A stretch of DNA of 64,000 bases, taken from SIG307 sp045596385. Lineage in GTDB: Bacteria; Bacillota; Clostridia; Lachnospirales; Lachnospiraceae. Below the pieces are notes generated by a model that had not been told where the DNA came from, did not search any database, and saw only the letters and a list, made by a program, of their open reading frames with translations. The DNA is taken from contig JAZOCC010000018.1 of NCBI GenBank assembly GCA_045596385.1, positions 1-64,000 on the forward strand, read 5' to 3'. Below, piece after piece: positions 15,994 to 25,658 of the stretch. Every line of letters starts with the position of its first letter. Position 1 is the stretch's first letter. The position numbers were made by a program, and so were the translations under genes.

Positions 15994-16051
15994 TTTGCGA
16001 GTGATGCAGGTTGAACGGAAGAGAGTGACAAAACAAGTGGGAATTTCGGGA

Positions 16052-16507
16052 ATGATTTTAAAGAGAAAAGAAAATGCGGATATTCAGCGGTTGATTTGGG
16101 ATGTTAAGTTGGCTGCAGAACGGGCGAATTTGGAACCGAGAATTAAGGAGAAGTTTTATGAATCGGTGGATGGCGGTGTTTATACCACAGGGAATATAGC
16201 GAATACCTATGAGGATATTCCGGAGGCCAGACAGTGGTTGATGTATCTGTACTCGGATGACGATTGTACGGATAGCTTTGATTGGATTGCGGAAGGCGAG
16301 AAGTTAATTCGTGTGATGATTATTGAAGATATCAGTGATTGTGAGAGAATTCTTCTGGATTTTTTATATGAATATTTTAAACGGAATCCGGAGGATTATT
16401 TTTATGCCGAGGAGGAATGGTATTATACGCATGAAGACATTGTACGTATAAAACAAACGGAGTTCGATCAGGTGTGGTGTTATAAAAAGCCGCATACAGA
16501 GTTCTGA
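16052..16507 (+). CDS. hypothetical acidic protein
   Basis: About 151 residues from the ATG at 16052; in-frame ATG 16004 or TTG 15995 would add 16-19 residues, and no start has a strong ribosome site. Sequence is rich in Asp, Glu, Trp and Tyr (YLYSDDDCTDSFDW, YFYAEEEWYY), soluble, with no signal peptide. I do not recognise a family. Its size, acidity and isolation among short orphan genes resemble immunity or antitoxin-like proteins, but nothing specific supports that. Confidence 0.5.
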   Translation: MILKRKENADIQRLIWDVKLAAERANLEPRIKEKFYESVDGGVYTTGNIANTYEDIPEARQWLMYLYSDDDCTDSFDWIAEGEKLIRVMIIEDISDCERILLDFLYEYFKRNPEDYFYAEEEWYYTHEDIVRIKQTEFDQVWCYKKPHTEF

Positions 16508-16527
16508 TTTATTAAAGGGGGGATGCT

Positions 16528-16914
16528 ATGAAACGGTTATCAACATTCATATTGGTGAGTGTTTGTATGTTTGTGATGTTCGCATGCGCTCAACCAAAGT
16601 ACAAGGTTACGATTGCAGACAACTATCCGATTGTAAACGAACTAAAATGTTCTTATGCGGCAGGCGAAGAGGTGACGATTCAACTTGCTACTCTCACCGA
16701 GCATTATTATGAGTTTTTTGTAAACGGTGTGGAACAGGAAATGGAGATGGAGCTTTCAAGTTGGGATGCATATACATATTTCACATTTACGATGCCGGAG
16801 GAGGACGTTCTGGTTACCATTAAGGACATTTCGGTAGAGATACCCGAGGCGCCACAACAACCTTCTGCATCAAATTCGGACGTGGACAGCTTGCGGTTGT
16901 TAGAGTTTAAGTAA
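16528..16914 (+). CDS. small lipoprotein of unknown function
   Basis: A 128-residue predicted lipoprotein: positively charged start, hydrophobic stretch and lipobox-like MFAC with Cys20. The mature part (YKVTIADNYPIVNEL, FTMPEEDVLVTI) looks like one beta-sandwich domain, and the tail after about 105 is Pro/Ser-rich. Family not recognised. AAAGGGGGG precedes the ATG. It follows the acidic hypothetical gene by 20 bases. Confidence 0.7.
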   Translation: MKRLSTFILVSVCMFVMFACAQPKYKVTIADNYPIVNELKCSYAAGEEVTIQLATLTEHYYEFFVNGVEQEMEMELSSWDAYTYFTFTMPEEDVLVTIKDISVEIPEAPQQPSASNSDVDSLRLLEFK

Positions 16915-17009
16915 CGGTTCGGGAAATCGGTTCTATTGGATAGTGAAGCAGATTGATAAGAGTCATTAGTGGTTAGGAAATATCTTGATGATGCCAAATG
17001 GAGTTTATT

Positions 17010-17750
17010 ATGGAATTTGAAAAGTATAAGGAATACTTAATCAGTTTTTGGATGCCGGAGTATGAGGACAAATACTCGACACGCGATCTTATGGTTGCAG
17101 GGTGGAATATGTTGCTTGACGAGGTGTTTTCACCTTTGATCGAAAAAGAGCTCGGAATGCGTTACCTTGGTAATCGTGTTTGGGCGGATGACTATTGTGA
17201 ACATCGTCGCAGGGTGTTAAGTTTGTTTCAACAGACGGATTTGGGTGGTTGCTTTCAATGGGGATGGAACTATGACTTTGTTCCAAGAATGTCCGGGAAG
17301 AAAGCTGTTTATGTACGGACAGATAAGTCGATTTTTACACATTTCTTTGAAAATGTTCATGAGAATCATAACAAAACAGAGGATAGATTTCGAAAAAGAC
17401 CGGATATGTTTTTTGATAGATGTAGAATTGATACTGCCGATTTTGAGGATTCCATGAAGAAGAAAGTCAAAGAGCATACGGATGCTTTTTATAAAACGCT
17501 TCCGCTTATTCGAGCCTTTTATGAAGAAACAGAAACATACGAGCAAACCATTCGAATGATAGAGATGCTCTTAGAAAGCGACTACTATCGACTAATACAA
17601 GGAAACTATTTACGTTTAACAAAGATTTTTTTGCAACAATATTTGGGATTGGGAGAGGAAAACGAAAAAGAGTTACAAGCGTTATTTGGAAACGATATAA
17701 CAAGAAATAGTTTTTGCGAGAAGTTTGCGAAAATACCTGTGAATGGATAA
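17010..17750 (+). CDS. hypothetical protein, about 246 residues
   Basis: A soluble, Tyr/Trp/Glu-rich protein with no signal peptide or membrane segment. Notable blocks are GWNMLLDEVFSPLIE, FQWGWNYDFVPR and VRTDKSIFTHFFE. I do not recognise the family. The ATG at 17010 is preferred over 16998 because GGAG lies six bases before it. Codon use and base composition are more A+T-rich than the flanking operons, which fits later acquisition. The next gene starts 15 bases downstream with a strong ribosome site that begins at this gene's stop. Confidence 0.65.
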   Translation: MEFEKYKEYLISFWMPEYEDKYSTRDLMVAGWNMLLDEVFSPLIEKELGMRYLGNRVWADDYCEHRRRVLSLFQQTDLGGCFQWGWNYDFVPRMSGKKAVYVRTDKSIFTHFFENVHENHNKTEDRFRKRPDMFFDRCRIDTADFEDSMKKKVKEHTDAFYKTLPLIRAFYEETETYEQTIRMIEMLLESDYYRLIQGNYLRLTKIFLQQYLGLGEENEKELQALFGNDITRNSFCEKFAKIPVNG

Positions 17751-17764
17751 AGGAGGATAAGAAT

Positions 17765-17950
17765 ATGATGAATTGCCCATATTGCGGTAGTGAGATGGAA
17801 GAAGGAGCGTTGGTTTCCCGTATGGTTCCCCAGTGGATTAAGAAGGGTGAAAAGAAGGGAACCTTATTGAACTGTAAAAAGAGTTTTACGCAGAATGAAA
17901 TTCCGGCACATAGCTGTGCGAAATGTAAGAAAATAATTTTTGATATTTAA
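17765..17950 (+). CDS. small zinc-ribbon protein (PF20097-like)
   Basis: A 61-residue protein with an N-terminal CPYCG and a second Cys pair CAKCKK near the end, the arrangement of a zinc ribbon. It resembles small Clostridia proteins of the PF20097 type, from memory. AAAGGAGGATAAG gives an excellent ribosome site for ATG 17765. Function unknown. Confidence 0.7.
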   Translation: MMNCPYCGSEMEEGALVSRMVPQWIKKGEKKGTLLNCKKSFTQNEIPAHSCAKCKKIIFDI

Positions 17951-18002
17951 AGCGTGCTGAGGATTACCCAAATATTTGTCATGAGACAGAGAAGAGGAAA
18001 CT

Positions 18003-18089
18003 ATGTTAGCAATTGATGAAAACGGATGTAAAAAAGAGTTAGAAACATTTCTAACCGAACGAAATGTTGAAATTCCAAATATCAAGTAG
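18003..18089 (+). CDS. 28-codon ORF, possible gene remnant
   Basis: ATG to TAG of 28 codons preceded by AGAAGAGG. The peptide is charged and unremarkable. It may be the start of a gene truncated by deletion, or chance. It sits in the 206-base gap between the zinc-ribbon gene and the next small ORF; nothing else is seen in that gap. Confidence 0.2.
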   Translation: MLAIDENGCKKELETFLTERNVEIPNIK

Positions 18090-18156
18090 TCAGTGGTATT
18101 AGATTTTTATTTCTTTTGAAAACAGAAGTGAAATTGATTGTGAGAGGTGATAGTTG

Positions 18157-18402
18157 TTGAAAAGAAAAACACTAAAAATTATATTAGGAGTGTTGTTGCT
18201 ATGGGGTGGTATATTTACTGTTGATTGGGTTACGGTCGCTTGCTTTGACCGTGCACCGATATTCTGTGTCAAGGATAGTGAAAGCGGTCATTTTAGCGGG
18301 CTTGGGTATTCCTATAATGCGTATCCTCACCCTATAAGCGGAGAATTTGAGTATTGCTTATATGTGTTTGGCGATTCTACCATATCAACGTTTACAGATT
18401 AG
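18157..18402 (+). CDS. small signal-anchored protein with a TTG start
   Basis: An 81-residue protein with a basic start, one hydrophobic helix (about 7-25) and a short extracytoplasmic part containing RAPIFCVKDS and GLGYSYNAYP. It recalls small Clostridia proteins with a P-x-F-C and GLGY pattern and unknown role. The TTG at 18157 is chosen because GAGAGGTG ends seven bases before it; TTG 18154 is too close. Confidence 0.5.
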   Translation: MKRKTLKIILGVLLLWGGIFTVDWVTVACFDRAPIFCVKDSESGHFSGLGYSYNAYPHPISGEFEYCLYVFGDSTISTFTD

Positions 18403-18416
18403 AAAGGAGTACCCCC

Positions 18417-18953
18417 ATGGAACAGATGCCTACTCGCTTAGAGCGTACCACAATTTACGAAAGCGACCATGTATGCTTATACACGGATAAAGTCCGCATG
18501 CCAAGCGGATATATTATCGAAAAATATCATCAGATTCACTATCCGAAGGAAGCGGTAGCGGTGGTGATTTTTAATGAGAAGAATGATATTTTGTTTATCC
18601 ATAACCGCAGATACACGGTAGGGCATTTGGAATGGGAGATTCCTGCCGGGAAAATCGAGCCGGGTGAGGCTATCGAGACGGCAGCAGAGCGGGAAGTGAA
18701 GGAAGAGACCGGCTGTGAATTGCAGAACTTAAAGTATTTGTGCAGTCAGAACCCGTGCAACGGCATGTCAGATGCCCTTGTTCATGTGTTTGCGGCGCGA
18801 GTGTCCGCGGAGAATCGGATACTGGATACGGATGAAATCAGCAGCAAGCGGTGGTTTGCGGAAGAAGAATATATGGAACTGTTGCGGACCAACGGAACGA
18901 ATGATGGAGTATCGATTTTGGCGGTGTTGTATGCGTTGCAGTTTTATAAATAG
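18417..18953 (+). CDS. Nudix hydrolase, ADP-ribose pyrophosphatase type
   Basis: A 178-residue enzyme expected to split ADP-ribose (or a similar nucleotide sugar) to AMP and ribose 5-phosphate. The Nudix box is complete at 78-100: G78, E84, R92-E93, E96-E97, G99. The preceding WEIPAGKIEPGE and following CNGMSD-type loop fit the ADPRase/NudF group. AAAGGAGT lies before ATG 18417. It opens a closely spaced run of six genes ending at 26678 and may take part in nucleotide housekeeping there. Confidence 0.85.
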   Translation: MEQMPTRLERTTIYESDHVCLYTDKVRMPSGYIIEKYHQIHYPKEAVAVVIFNEKNDILFIHNRRYTVGHLEWEIPAGKIEPGEAIETAAEREVKEETGCELQNLKYLCSQNPCNGMSDALVHVFAARVSAENRILDTDEISSKRWFAEEEYMELLRTNGTNDGVSILAVLYALQFYK

Positions 18954-18974
18954 GTGGTCAACTTAGGAGGACAT

Positions 18975-19532
18975 ATGGAGGCAAGAGCATTACTGGATGC
19001 ATTAAATGTAGCAGAACGATTAAAAGATACAACCCGTCACTGTTATACAAAACAGGGCAGGCATGAAAGTGTAGCCGAACATAGCTGGATGATGACGCTG
19101 ATGGCGTTTTTTATGCGGGATGAATTTCCGGAAGTAGACATGGACAAGGTGATTCGGATGTGCATTATCCATGATTTGGGAGAGGCCTTTACCGGGGATA
19201 TTCCGGTCTTTGAGAAAACCAAAGGGAATGAAAAAACGGAAGAGGAGTTGTTGTATCAGTGGGTAGATTCCCTTCCGAAAAACTATGCTATGGAAATGCG
19301 TGCGTTGTATGAAGAAATGGCGAAAAGAGAGACCATCGAAGCCAAGGTATATAAGGCGATTGATGGACTGGAAGCAGTGATTCAGCATAATATTTCCGAT
19401 TTGTCAACCTGGATACCGAGAGAATATGAGCTAAACAAAACCTATGCCGACGATAAGGTGGCGTTTTCGGAGTATCTTAAAGTTTTGAGGGAAGAAATAC
19501 GGAAAGATACCTTAAAGAAGATTGGAGACTAA
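18975..19532 (+). CDS. HD-domain phosphohydrolase (YfbR/HDDC2-like)
   Basis: A 185-residue HD-superfamily metal hydrolase. Metal ligands are seen as RHESVAEH (His36) and CIIHDLGEAF (His66-Asp67), the order found in 5'-deoxynucleotidases of the YfbR/HDDC2 group. A deoxynucleoside monophosphate phosphatase role is inferred from the family. TTAGGAGG precedes ATG 18975, 21 bases after the Nudix stop; the stop is one base before the next start. Confidence 0.82.
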   Translation: MEARALLDALNVAERLKDTTRHCYTKQGRHESVAEHSWMMTLMAFFMRDEFPEVDMDKVIRMCIIHDLGEAFTGDIPVFEKTKGNEKTEEELLYQWVDSLPKNYAMEMRALYEEMAKRETIEAKVYKAIDGLEAVIQHNISDLSTWIPREYELNKTYADDKVAFSEYLKVLREEIRKDTLKKIGD

Positions 19533-19533
19533 T

Positions 19534-19953
19534 ATGGACAAAAACAAAGCAAGAGATTTATTGGTTCAGGTACTGGATGACATGGAAATAAAGGCCCTTG
19601 AAATGAAGATTCAAGGTGTCGGAGTAGCCTGCTTTTTGGATAAAGACAGCGAAGTTGACTGGATTGGCGAGATGAAGGTGGTTGAGACTCCGTATAACTT
19701 GAAGGAAGGCTGGAATCTGGTGGCGATTGCCTGGTCCAAGGCGGGCGAGGTCATTGCATCCGGTGCAAACAGCGGAAATTCTGACAGAAAAAAGATTATG
19801 GGGGAGTTGGGCTTTACCGGCGGCGCTTATGCGGAAGGCGACGACTATAAGCTGGCATTTGCCTTTAGCGGAGCGACTTCGGAGGAGGACTTAGAAGTGG
19901 CAGAGTATGGAATTGACAAGTTTAAGGAGTATGCAAGGGCCGGTCAGGAATAA
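19534..19953 (+). CDS. hypothetical protein, possibly HbpS/GlcG-like
   Basis: A 139-residue soluble protein. ALEMKIQGVGVACFLD, a central GANSGNSDRKK and an acidic C-terminal half could fit a small alpha/beta (HbpS/GlcG-like) fold, but this is a weak match. The start at 19534 has TTGGAGA upstream. It sits inside the 18417-26678 operon between the HD enzyme and another orphan. Confidence 0.55.
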   Translation: MDKNKARDLLVQVLDDMEIKALEMKIQGVGVACFLDKDSEVDWIGEMKVVETPYNLKEGWNLVAIAWSKAGEVIASGANSGNSDRKKIMGELGFTGGAYAEGDDYKLAFAFSGATSEEDLEVAEYGIDKFKEYARAGQE

Positions 19954-19967
19954 TTTGCGGAGGGTTT

Positions 19968-20387
19968 ATGAACATCAAAATCACAATGAAGCAATTAGGA
20001 AAGAAGCGGGACAAAATTTCTGAGGTGGATTTTCATTTGGAAAACTGTCCCACAACCGTGGAGGACTTAATCAAAGAAGCGGTGCATACCTGTGTTGCGG
20101 AGTATAACGAGAGGGTACGAAAAAAAGAGCATGTAACTCCACTGACCGGAGAGCAGATTGCGGATAGGAGTGAAATCGGTAAGATTGCCTTTGGCATCAA
20201 TTACGGCGGAAAAGAAGCGGACGAGGCTGTGGCTGTCACGGTGGCGCTACAGGCCTTTGAAGATGGTTTGGTGCGGATTTTTCACAAGGATGAGGAGCTT
20301 ACGGAGCTTTCTCAGGCAATTGATGTACAGCAGAATGATTTGTTTACGTTTCTGCGGATGACCATGTTGGCGGGCGCACTGTTTTAG
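19968..20387 (+). CDS. hypothetical protein upstream of the DUF4132 gene
   Basis: A 139-residue soluble protein, family not recognised. It begins with a beta-hairpin-like MNIKITMKQLGKKRDKISEV, then ENCPTTVEDLIKEAV, which recalls ubiquitin-like or MoaD-like starts, and ends with a helical part. It is 14 bases from the previous gene and 68 from the DUF4132 gene; the conserved order would suggest a partner of the large protein. TGCGGAGGG is the ribosome site. Confidence 0.6.
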   Translation: MNIKITMKQLGKKRDKISEVDFHLENCPTTVEDLIKEAVHTCVAEYNERVRKKEHVTPLTGEQIADRSEIGKIAFGINYGGKEADEAVAVTVALQAFEDGLVRIFHKDEELTELSQAIDVQQNDLFTFLRMTMLAGALF

Positions 20388-20455
20388 GACAAACGGACCG
20401 GGCAGAGAGTTGTTCGGTAAGTAGAATACATTCAAAAAAAGAAGCGGAGGGTACT

Positions 20456-23400
20456 ATGGGAGAGTTGAAAACAGAAGAATTGGCGAGGATGTATGAGGAA
20501 GAATTAAAGAAAAGGGATATAAAATGCAAGGAGAAACTGGAGCATGACCGTAGGGAGTTTCTCATACGGCTCGGAAGAAACGACAACAGTGTGGAAGCAA
20601 CCGAGGTTTACGGAATGCTGTTAGAAGGGTTTCGAACCGGACAATGGACAAGACCTTCGGAGTTTATTGAGAAAAAAATGGATTGGCTGTTTGACGGTTA
20701 CATATTCAGACGCCATAAAGCGGCGCTGTGTTATGCGGTAGACAAATCTATTGACTGGGCATATTCCACGTCCTATTTAAGACGCTCCTTTCGTACCCCG
20801 GTGTATGAGATGAGGCGGATTTTAGCTATTATTTCAGAGTTTCACAAGGATATGACCATTGATAAGGATGTGGAGGACATTCTCAGACTTCGGCTGACGG
20901 AGAAAGAGCGTGCGTATTTTGAAAACAGCCTGCGGTGGTATCCGCGGGGGTGCAGTGATATGGCAGTGGCCTATGAGCTGGAACGAAACAATCAGGGAGT
21001 CGTGGATGCGGTTCGCGATGTGGTAAACGGTGAGGGTGAGCTGCCGCTACAACGGTTTGTGTTAAACGGAATCGTAAAGAGCGGGAACCGGGAAATGCAT
21101 GAACTATTAGGAAAGCTTTTGCTGGCAGCACGACTACAGGAGGGACTGCGGCAAAGTATTTGTGAATGTATGGATATCGGTACGGTGGAAGCGTTCCGGT
21201 CGCTTCTTGCTGTAATTGCGGAGAATGATTTGATTCGTTTTTCTTCCGTGAAACGTGCGGTAAGCGTTTGGCTGGGAATCATTGCTGCCGATAGCAATAC
21301 ACTGGAGCGAATCAGTAATAAAAGCATTGATTTAATATTGGAATGCATGGATAACCGTGCAAAAGCCGAGGAATACATCGGAAGCGAAGATTGTATGAAA
21401 ATCTACATCGGTCTGTGGTCCATCGGCGTGTATCATGCGGATGAAGCCGCGGAACGGGTAATACAACTGGCAAAGGAGGGAACCCGTCACCAGATACTGA
21501 CGGCAGGCTATTTTTGCGCGAATCTGGATAACAAAAGACTGTCTCATTATTTGGCGAAAACGGTGATTTACGGACATAAGGAGGAACAGGATATTCTGGC
21601 GGTATACATGCCTCATTTTATGAATCGTTACCGGAATGTGGGGAAGGAGCAGATGAAAAACGCCTCCTCTCTTGCAAATTTGTTGTATGATACCGAGGAG
21701 GAGATGGAGCGAAGCTTTGAGACGATGCGATATATTTATGACAGAATCAAAGGAAAGTCGGTGGAGTTTTCGCCGTGCATTTTTCCGTGGTATTCGGCGT
21801 CGTTAAGTAAAAGCAGAGTCATCGAGAATATGTGTTATCTTGCTTTTTATTTACAGGATACAGAGAAGAAGGATTTTCTTTGCGGATTGTTAAAGGAATG
21901 TGATGCGGTTGACCGTTCGAGATGTATGGCAATGGTGCTGCATTCGCCGGAGACAAGGCTTCAAAGGGAGACCTTGATTTCCATGCTTTCCGATAAGGAA
22001 TCATGGACACGGAGAAAAGCAGCCGAGCTTGTTGGGAAAATAGAGTTAAACACGACAGAGTATCAGCAGATGGAGGCATTGCTTCGTTACAAGGCGGAGG
22101 ATATGCGTGCAACGATTATTGACCTTTTGTACCGTCAAGAGGGGGATGCGCTGTTAGGGACGGTGGAGCGGTTGCTTTCTGACGGGAAGGAAGAAAAGAG
22201 GACCGCAGGCCTTGATATTATGCTGCGACTTTCCAAGGATGAGGAGCGTCGGAAGGAGTTTTATCCGGCGGCGGAGCTTGTGAAAAAGCTGGAGGAGCCT
22301 ACCGCAAAAGAACAGGTGTTGATTGACGGGATATTCGGAGACGTGAACGCAAGTGAAAGTGTACAAAGGGAGCCGTTGTATGAGGAAGGGGACCGATATG
22401 TACCGCAGTTGACGGATTGCGGGCTTTACAGAACGGCTGTTGCTGCATTTACGGAGATTTTCCCGGAGTCGAAGATAGAAAATCAGTTGTACGGAAAAGG
22501 CGAAAAGTCCGGATTTTTACAGACGATTAAGGAGAAGTTTAAGAAAAAGGAAGCAATATCGGAGGCTGCATCCCTTGCAAAGGCGGATTGTGATGATTTA
22601 CATCGGTTGTTTACGGAGCACGGAAACGATGAATTCCGGGGCTACGGCGGAGAGGTATACACCTTTAGTGGCTCCGACCGGTGTTTTGTAGAGATTTCAG
22701 AGGGACAAAAGCATGAGGTGCCGGGACTTTCTCTTTGGAAGCAATGGTATGAAACGAGGCTTTTCGAGCCGGAGCGGCTGGTGCGTATGTATGTATTGTT
22801 GCGGGCACGGGGCAGAGGAATGGACTTTGATGAGAAAGCAAGGCCGTATATAATAGAGCTGTTCGGTGAGGGCTATGATGAATTGCAGACCTATCGGTTT
22901 AAGTCGCAGATGCAAAGAATTGTTGTCCGGCTGATGACGGATTATGTTGCAGAGGAAAAGAGAAATTTACTGTCGGTTGCATTAGGATATTGGTATGTAA
23001 GCTATCTTCCGCAAGACATGGTAATCCTTCCTGCGGTTCCGCCGGTTGACATGCAACGCTATTGCCGGGAGAGAGAAGCCCATTTTATTTCCCACAGTCA
23101 GCTGGGAAAATGGTTCGGAAACCTAAACTGCAGAAATGACGAACATCTGGGGGCGGTATTTCCGCTGGCAATTGCGGTAAAGGAGAAAACATTCTATCGT
23201 GATGTAAAACGGGACGAATCGGTGGGCGGATATTACGGAGCGAATGAACGCAGACGGGTAGTAAGTCCGAGAGAGTATGCGATGGCGGACGGAGAGTTTA
23301 CGGAACCGACGGTAGTACCGTATTTATTTGCGGCGTATCGCGGAATTATTTCAAAACGGGCCATGTACGAGTTTTTCTTTCGAAAAGAAAATTTGGGTGA

Positions 23401-25645
23401 GGCGCTGGAAACAATTACTTTGATTGCGTCCGGCTTCAGAGAACAGGGCAAACAGATTGCAAAACGCGGCGGGTACGGAAGTTTTATGGATAACCGGAGA
23501 AAATATTTGATGGCGCCGTTTTTAGAGGATACCGGAGCACAGCGTTTTGTGGATGAGGTGTATGAGGAGCTGCTTGCGGAGGTACTTTCCGTTGAATTAA
23601 AACGAGGAGACAGTGAGACGGAGTATTCGCAGGTAATCCGGAGTGTGCGCAGAATCTACGGAAGCGAAAAGCTGGTGGCTATTTTGAATGCTTTGGGAGA
23701 GGATACACTGGGATATTCCGGTTATACGTCTCCTTACAGTAAAAAGAGCTGTCTGAGTCATTTGCTTGGCGTTTGTATTCCGGCAGAAGAGGATAGTTCG
23801 GAAAAGATAAGGGCTGTTCTGGAAAAGGAAAAGATATCGGAAAAGCGTCTCATTGAAGCGGCCTTGTATTCACCGGAGTGGATTCCGGCAATCGGAGAAT
23901 ACCTTGGCTACGAGGGATTTTTGTCGGCTTGCTATTATTTTATGGCGCACATGAACGAGCATTTTGATGATAAACGTAAGGCAATGATAGCGAAGTTTAC
24001 GCCGCTTTCCGAGGAGGAGTTAAACGACGGGGCTTTTGATATCCGGTGGTTTAAGGATGCTTACGAAACACTGGGAAAGAAGCGGTTTGATATGATTTAT
24101 GATGCCGCTAAATATATTTCCGACGGGAGCAAGCATTCCAGAGCCAGAAAGTATGCGGATGCGGTACTGGGAAAAACAGACCGGACAGAGGCAGAGCAAA
24201 AGATTTCCGATAAGAGAAATAAGGATTTATTGATGGCCTACAGCCTCATTCCGCTGACGGGGGAAGAGGATGTTATCCGCAGCTATTTATTTTTGCAGCA
24301 GTTCTTAAAGGAAAGCAAAAAATTCGGAGCCCAGAGAATTGCCAGTGAGAAAAAGGCAGTGGAGATTGCGATGAGTAATCTTGCCATGAATGCCGGTTAT
24401 TCGGATGTGATGCGTCTGACTCTGCGGATGGAAACAAAGCTGCTTGACGATATCAGAGAGTTATTTGAGGAAAAAGAGGTAGAGGATGTCACGGTACGCT
24501 TGGATGTGGATGAAAGCGGTAAGGCGGAAATTATCTGTACAAAGGCAGGCAAGGAGCTAAAGTCCGTACCGGCAAAGCTGAAAAAACACGAGTATATTCT
24601 CCGCCTGAATGATAGTAAGAAAAAGCTGACGGAGCAGTATAAGCGGACAAGGCTTATGTTGGAGCAGGCTATGGAGGATGAAACAGAGTTTACTGTGGAT
24701 GAAATCATGATCTTGCATCAAAATCCGGTGGCGAGGGCTTTGGTAAAGAATTTGGTATTTGTGCAAGAAACCCGGGTGGGCTTCCTTTCAGAGCAAACAC
24801 TTACGGATTATGCAGGGAATGAACAGAGGTTAAACCCGGAGGATAAGGTGAAGGTGGCACATCCGGTACACTTATATAGGGACGGGCACTGGCAGGAATA
24901 CCAGAAGCTATTGTTTGAAAAACAACTGGTGCAGCCGTTTAAACAGGTATTCCGGGAACTGTACGTGAAAACGGAGGAAGAATCAGAGTTAAATTATTCG
25001 AGTAGATATTCCGGGAATCAGATTCAACCGCAAAAAACAGTGGCATGTTTAAAGGGACGTCGCTGGGTAGCGGATGTGGAGGATGGTTTGCAAAAGATTT
25101 ATTACAAGGAGAATATCGTAGCACGGATTTTGGCAATGGCGGATTGGTTTTCACCGTCGGATATCGAGGCACCGACCGTAGAGTGCGTGGAGTTTTATGA
25201 CAGAACCACATGGAAGCCTATAAAAATTAAGGATGTTCCGGAGGTGATTTTCTCGGAGGTGATGCGGGATGTGGATCTGGCGGTCAGTGTGGCCCATGCG
25301 GGAGGTGTAGATCCGGAAACCAGCCATTCCACCGTGGAAATGCGGGCGTCGTTGCTTACCTGTATTTTGCCGCTGCTTAAGCTTACAAATGTTACTGTTT
25401 CAAAGAACTACGCAATTGCGGAGGGGGCTTACGGCACCTATAATATCAATCTGGGCAGCGGTGTGATTCATAAGCAGGGCGGAGCGATGATAACGGTACT
25501 TCCGGTGCATTCCCAGCACAGAGGAAAGATTTTCCTTCCGTTTGCGGATGAAGACCCGAAGACGGCAGAGATTTTGACCAAGATTATTTTCTTTGCCGAA
25601 GATAAGAAAATAAAGGATGTAAGTATACTGGAACAAATCAGATAA
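20456..25645 (+). CDS. giant DUF4132/DUF5724-type protein
   Basis: A 1729-residue cytoplasmic protein without signal peptide or membrane helix. The N-terminal and middle parts (about 100-600) are helical with HEAT-like repeats (for example WTRRKAAELVGKIELN). The C-terminal region (about 1400-1729) carries the DUF4132-type core: SSRYSGNQI, WFSPSDIEAP, SVAHAGGVDPE and the last block PVHSQHRGKIFLPFAD. E. coli YehI has the same domain with a WGR domain; no WGR is seen here. In other bacteria DUF4132 genes often accompany MoxR AAA ATPases, VWA and SWIM proteins, which comparative studies predict to act in conflict or stress systems; those partners are absent from this window. GGAGGG precedes the ATG. 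Confidence 0.8.
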   Translation: MGELKTEELARMYEEELKKRDIKCKEKLEHDRREFLIRLGRNDNSVEATEVYGMLLEGFRTGQWTRPSEFIEKKMDWLFDGYIFRRHKAALCYAVDKSIDWAYSTSYLRRSFRTPVYEMRRILAIISEFHKDMTIDKDVEDILRLRLTEKERAYFENSLRWYPRGCSDMAVAYELERNNQGVVDAVRDVVNGEGELPLQRFVLNGIVKSGNREMHELLGKLLLAARLQEGLRQSICECMDIGTVEAFRSLLAVIAENDLIRFSSVKRAVSVWLGIIAADSNTLERISNKSIDLILECMDNRAKAEEYIGSEDCMKIYIGLWSIGVYHADEAAERVIQLAKEGTRHQILTAGYFCANLDNKRLSHYLAKTVIYGHKEEQDILAVYMPHFMNRYRNVGKEQMKNASSLANLLYDTEEEMERSFETMRYIYDRIKGKSVEFSPCIFPWYSASLSKSRVIENMCYLAFYLQDTEKKDFLCGLLKECDAVDRSRCMAMVLHSPETRLQRETLISMLSDKESWTRRKAAELVGKIELNTTEYQQMEALLRYKAEDMRATIIDLLYRQEGDALLGTVERLLSDGKEEKRTAGLDIMLRLSKDEERRKEFYPAAELVKKLEEPTAKEQVLIDGIFGDVNASESVQREPLYEEGDRYVPQLTDCGLYRTAVAAFTEIFPESKIENQLYGKGEKSGFLQTIKEKFKKKEAISEAASLAKADCDDLHRLFTEHGNDEFRGYGGEVYTFSGSDRCFVEISEGQKHEVPGLSLWKQWYETRLFEPERLVRMYVLLRARGRGMDFDEKARPYIIELFGEGYDELQTYRFKSQMQRIVVRLMTDYVAEEKRNLLSVALGYWYVSYLPQDMVILPAVPPVDMQRYCREREAHFISHSQLGKWFGNLNCRNDEHLGAVFPLAIAVKEKTFYRDVKRDESVGGYYGANERRRVVSPREYAMADGEFTEPTVVPYLFAAYRGIISKRAMYEFFFRKENLGEALETITLIASGFREQGKQIAKRGGYGSFMDNRRKYLMAPFLEDTGAQRFVDEVYEELLAEVLSVELKRGDSETEYSQVIRSVRRIYGSEKLVAILNALGEDTLGYSGYTSPYSKKSCLSHLLGVCIPAEEDSSEKIRAVLEKEKISEKRLIEAALYSPEWIPAIGEYLGYEGFLSACYYFMAHMNEHFDDKRKAMIAKFTPLSEEELNDGAFDIRWFKDAYETLGKKRFDMIYDAAKYISDGSKHSRARKYADAVLGKTDRTEAEQKISDKRNKDLLMAYSLIPLTGEEDVIRSYLFLQQFLKESKKFGAQRIASEKKAVEIAMSNLAMNAGYSDVMRLTLRMETKLLDDIRELFEEKEVEDVTVRLDVDESGKAEIICTKAGKELKSVPAKLKKHEYILRLNDSKKKLTEQYKRTRLMLEQAMEDETEFTVDEIMILHQNPVARALVKNLVFVQETRVGFLSEQTLTDYAGNEQRLNPEDKVKVAHPVHLYRDGHWQEYQKLLFEKQLVQPFKQVFRELYVKTEEESELNYSSRYSGNQIQPQKTVACLKGRRWVADVEDGLQKIYYKENIVARILAMADWFSPSDIEAPTVECVEFYDRTTWKPIKIKDVPEVIFSEVMRDVDLAVSVAHAGGVDPETSHSTVEMRASLLTCILPLLKLTNVTVSKNYAIAEGAYGTYNINLGSGVIHKQGGAMITVLPVHSQHRGKIFLPFADEDPKTAEILTKIIFFAEDKKIKDVSILEQIR

Positions 25646-25658
25646 CAGGAGAAGTACA

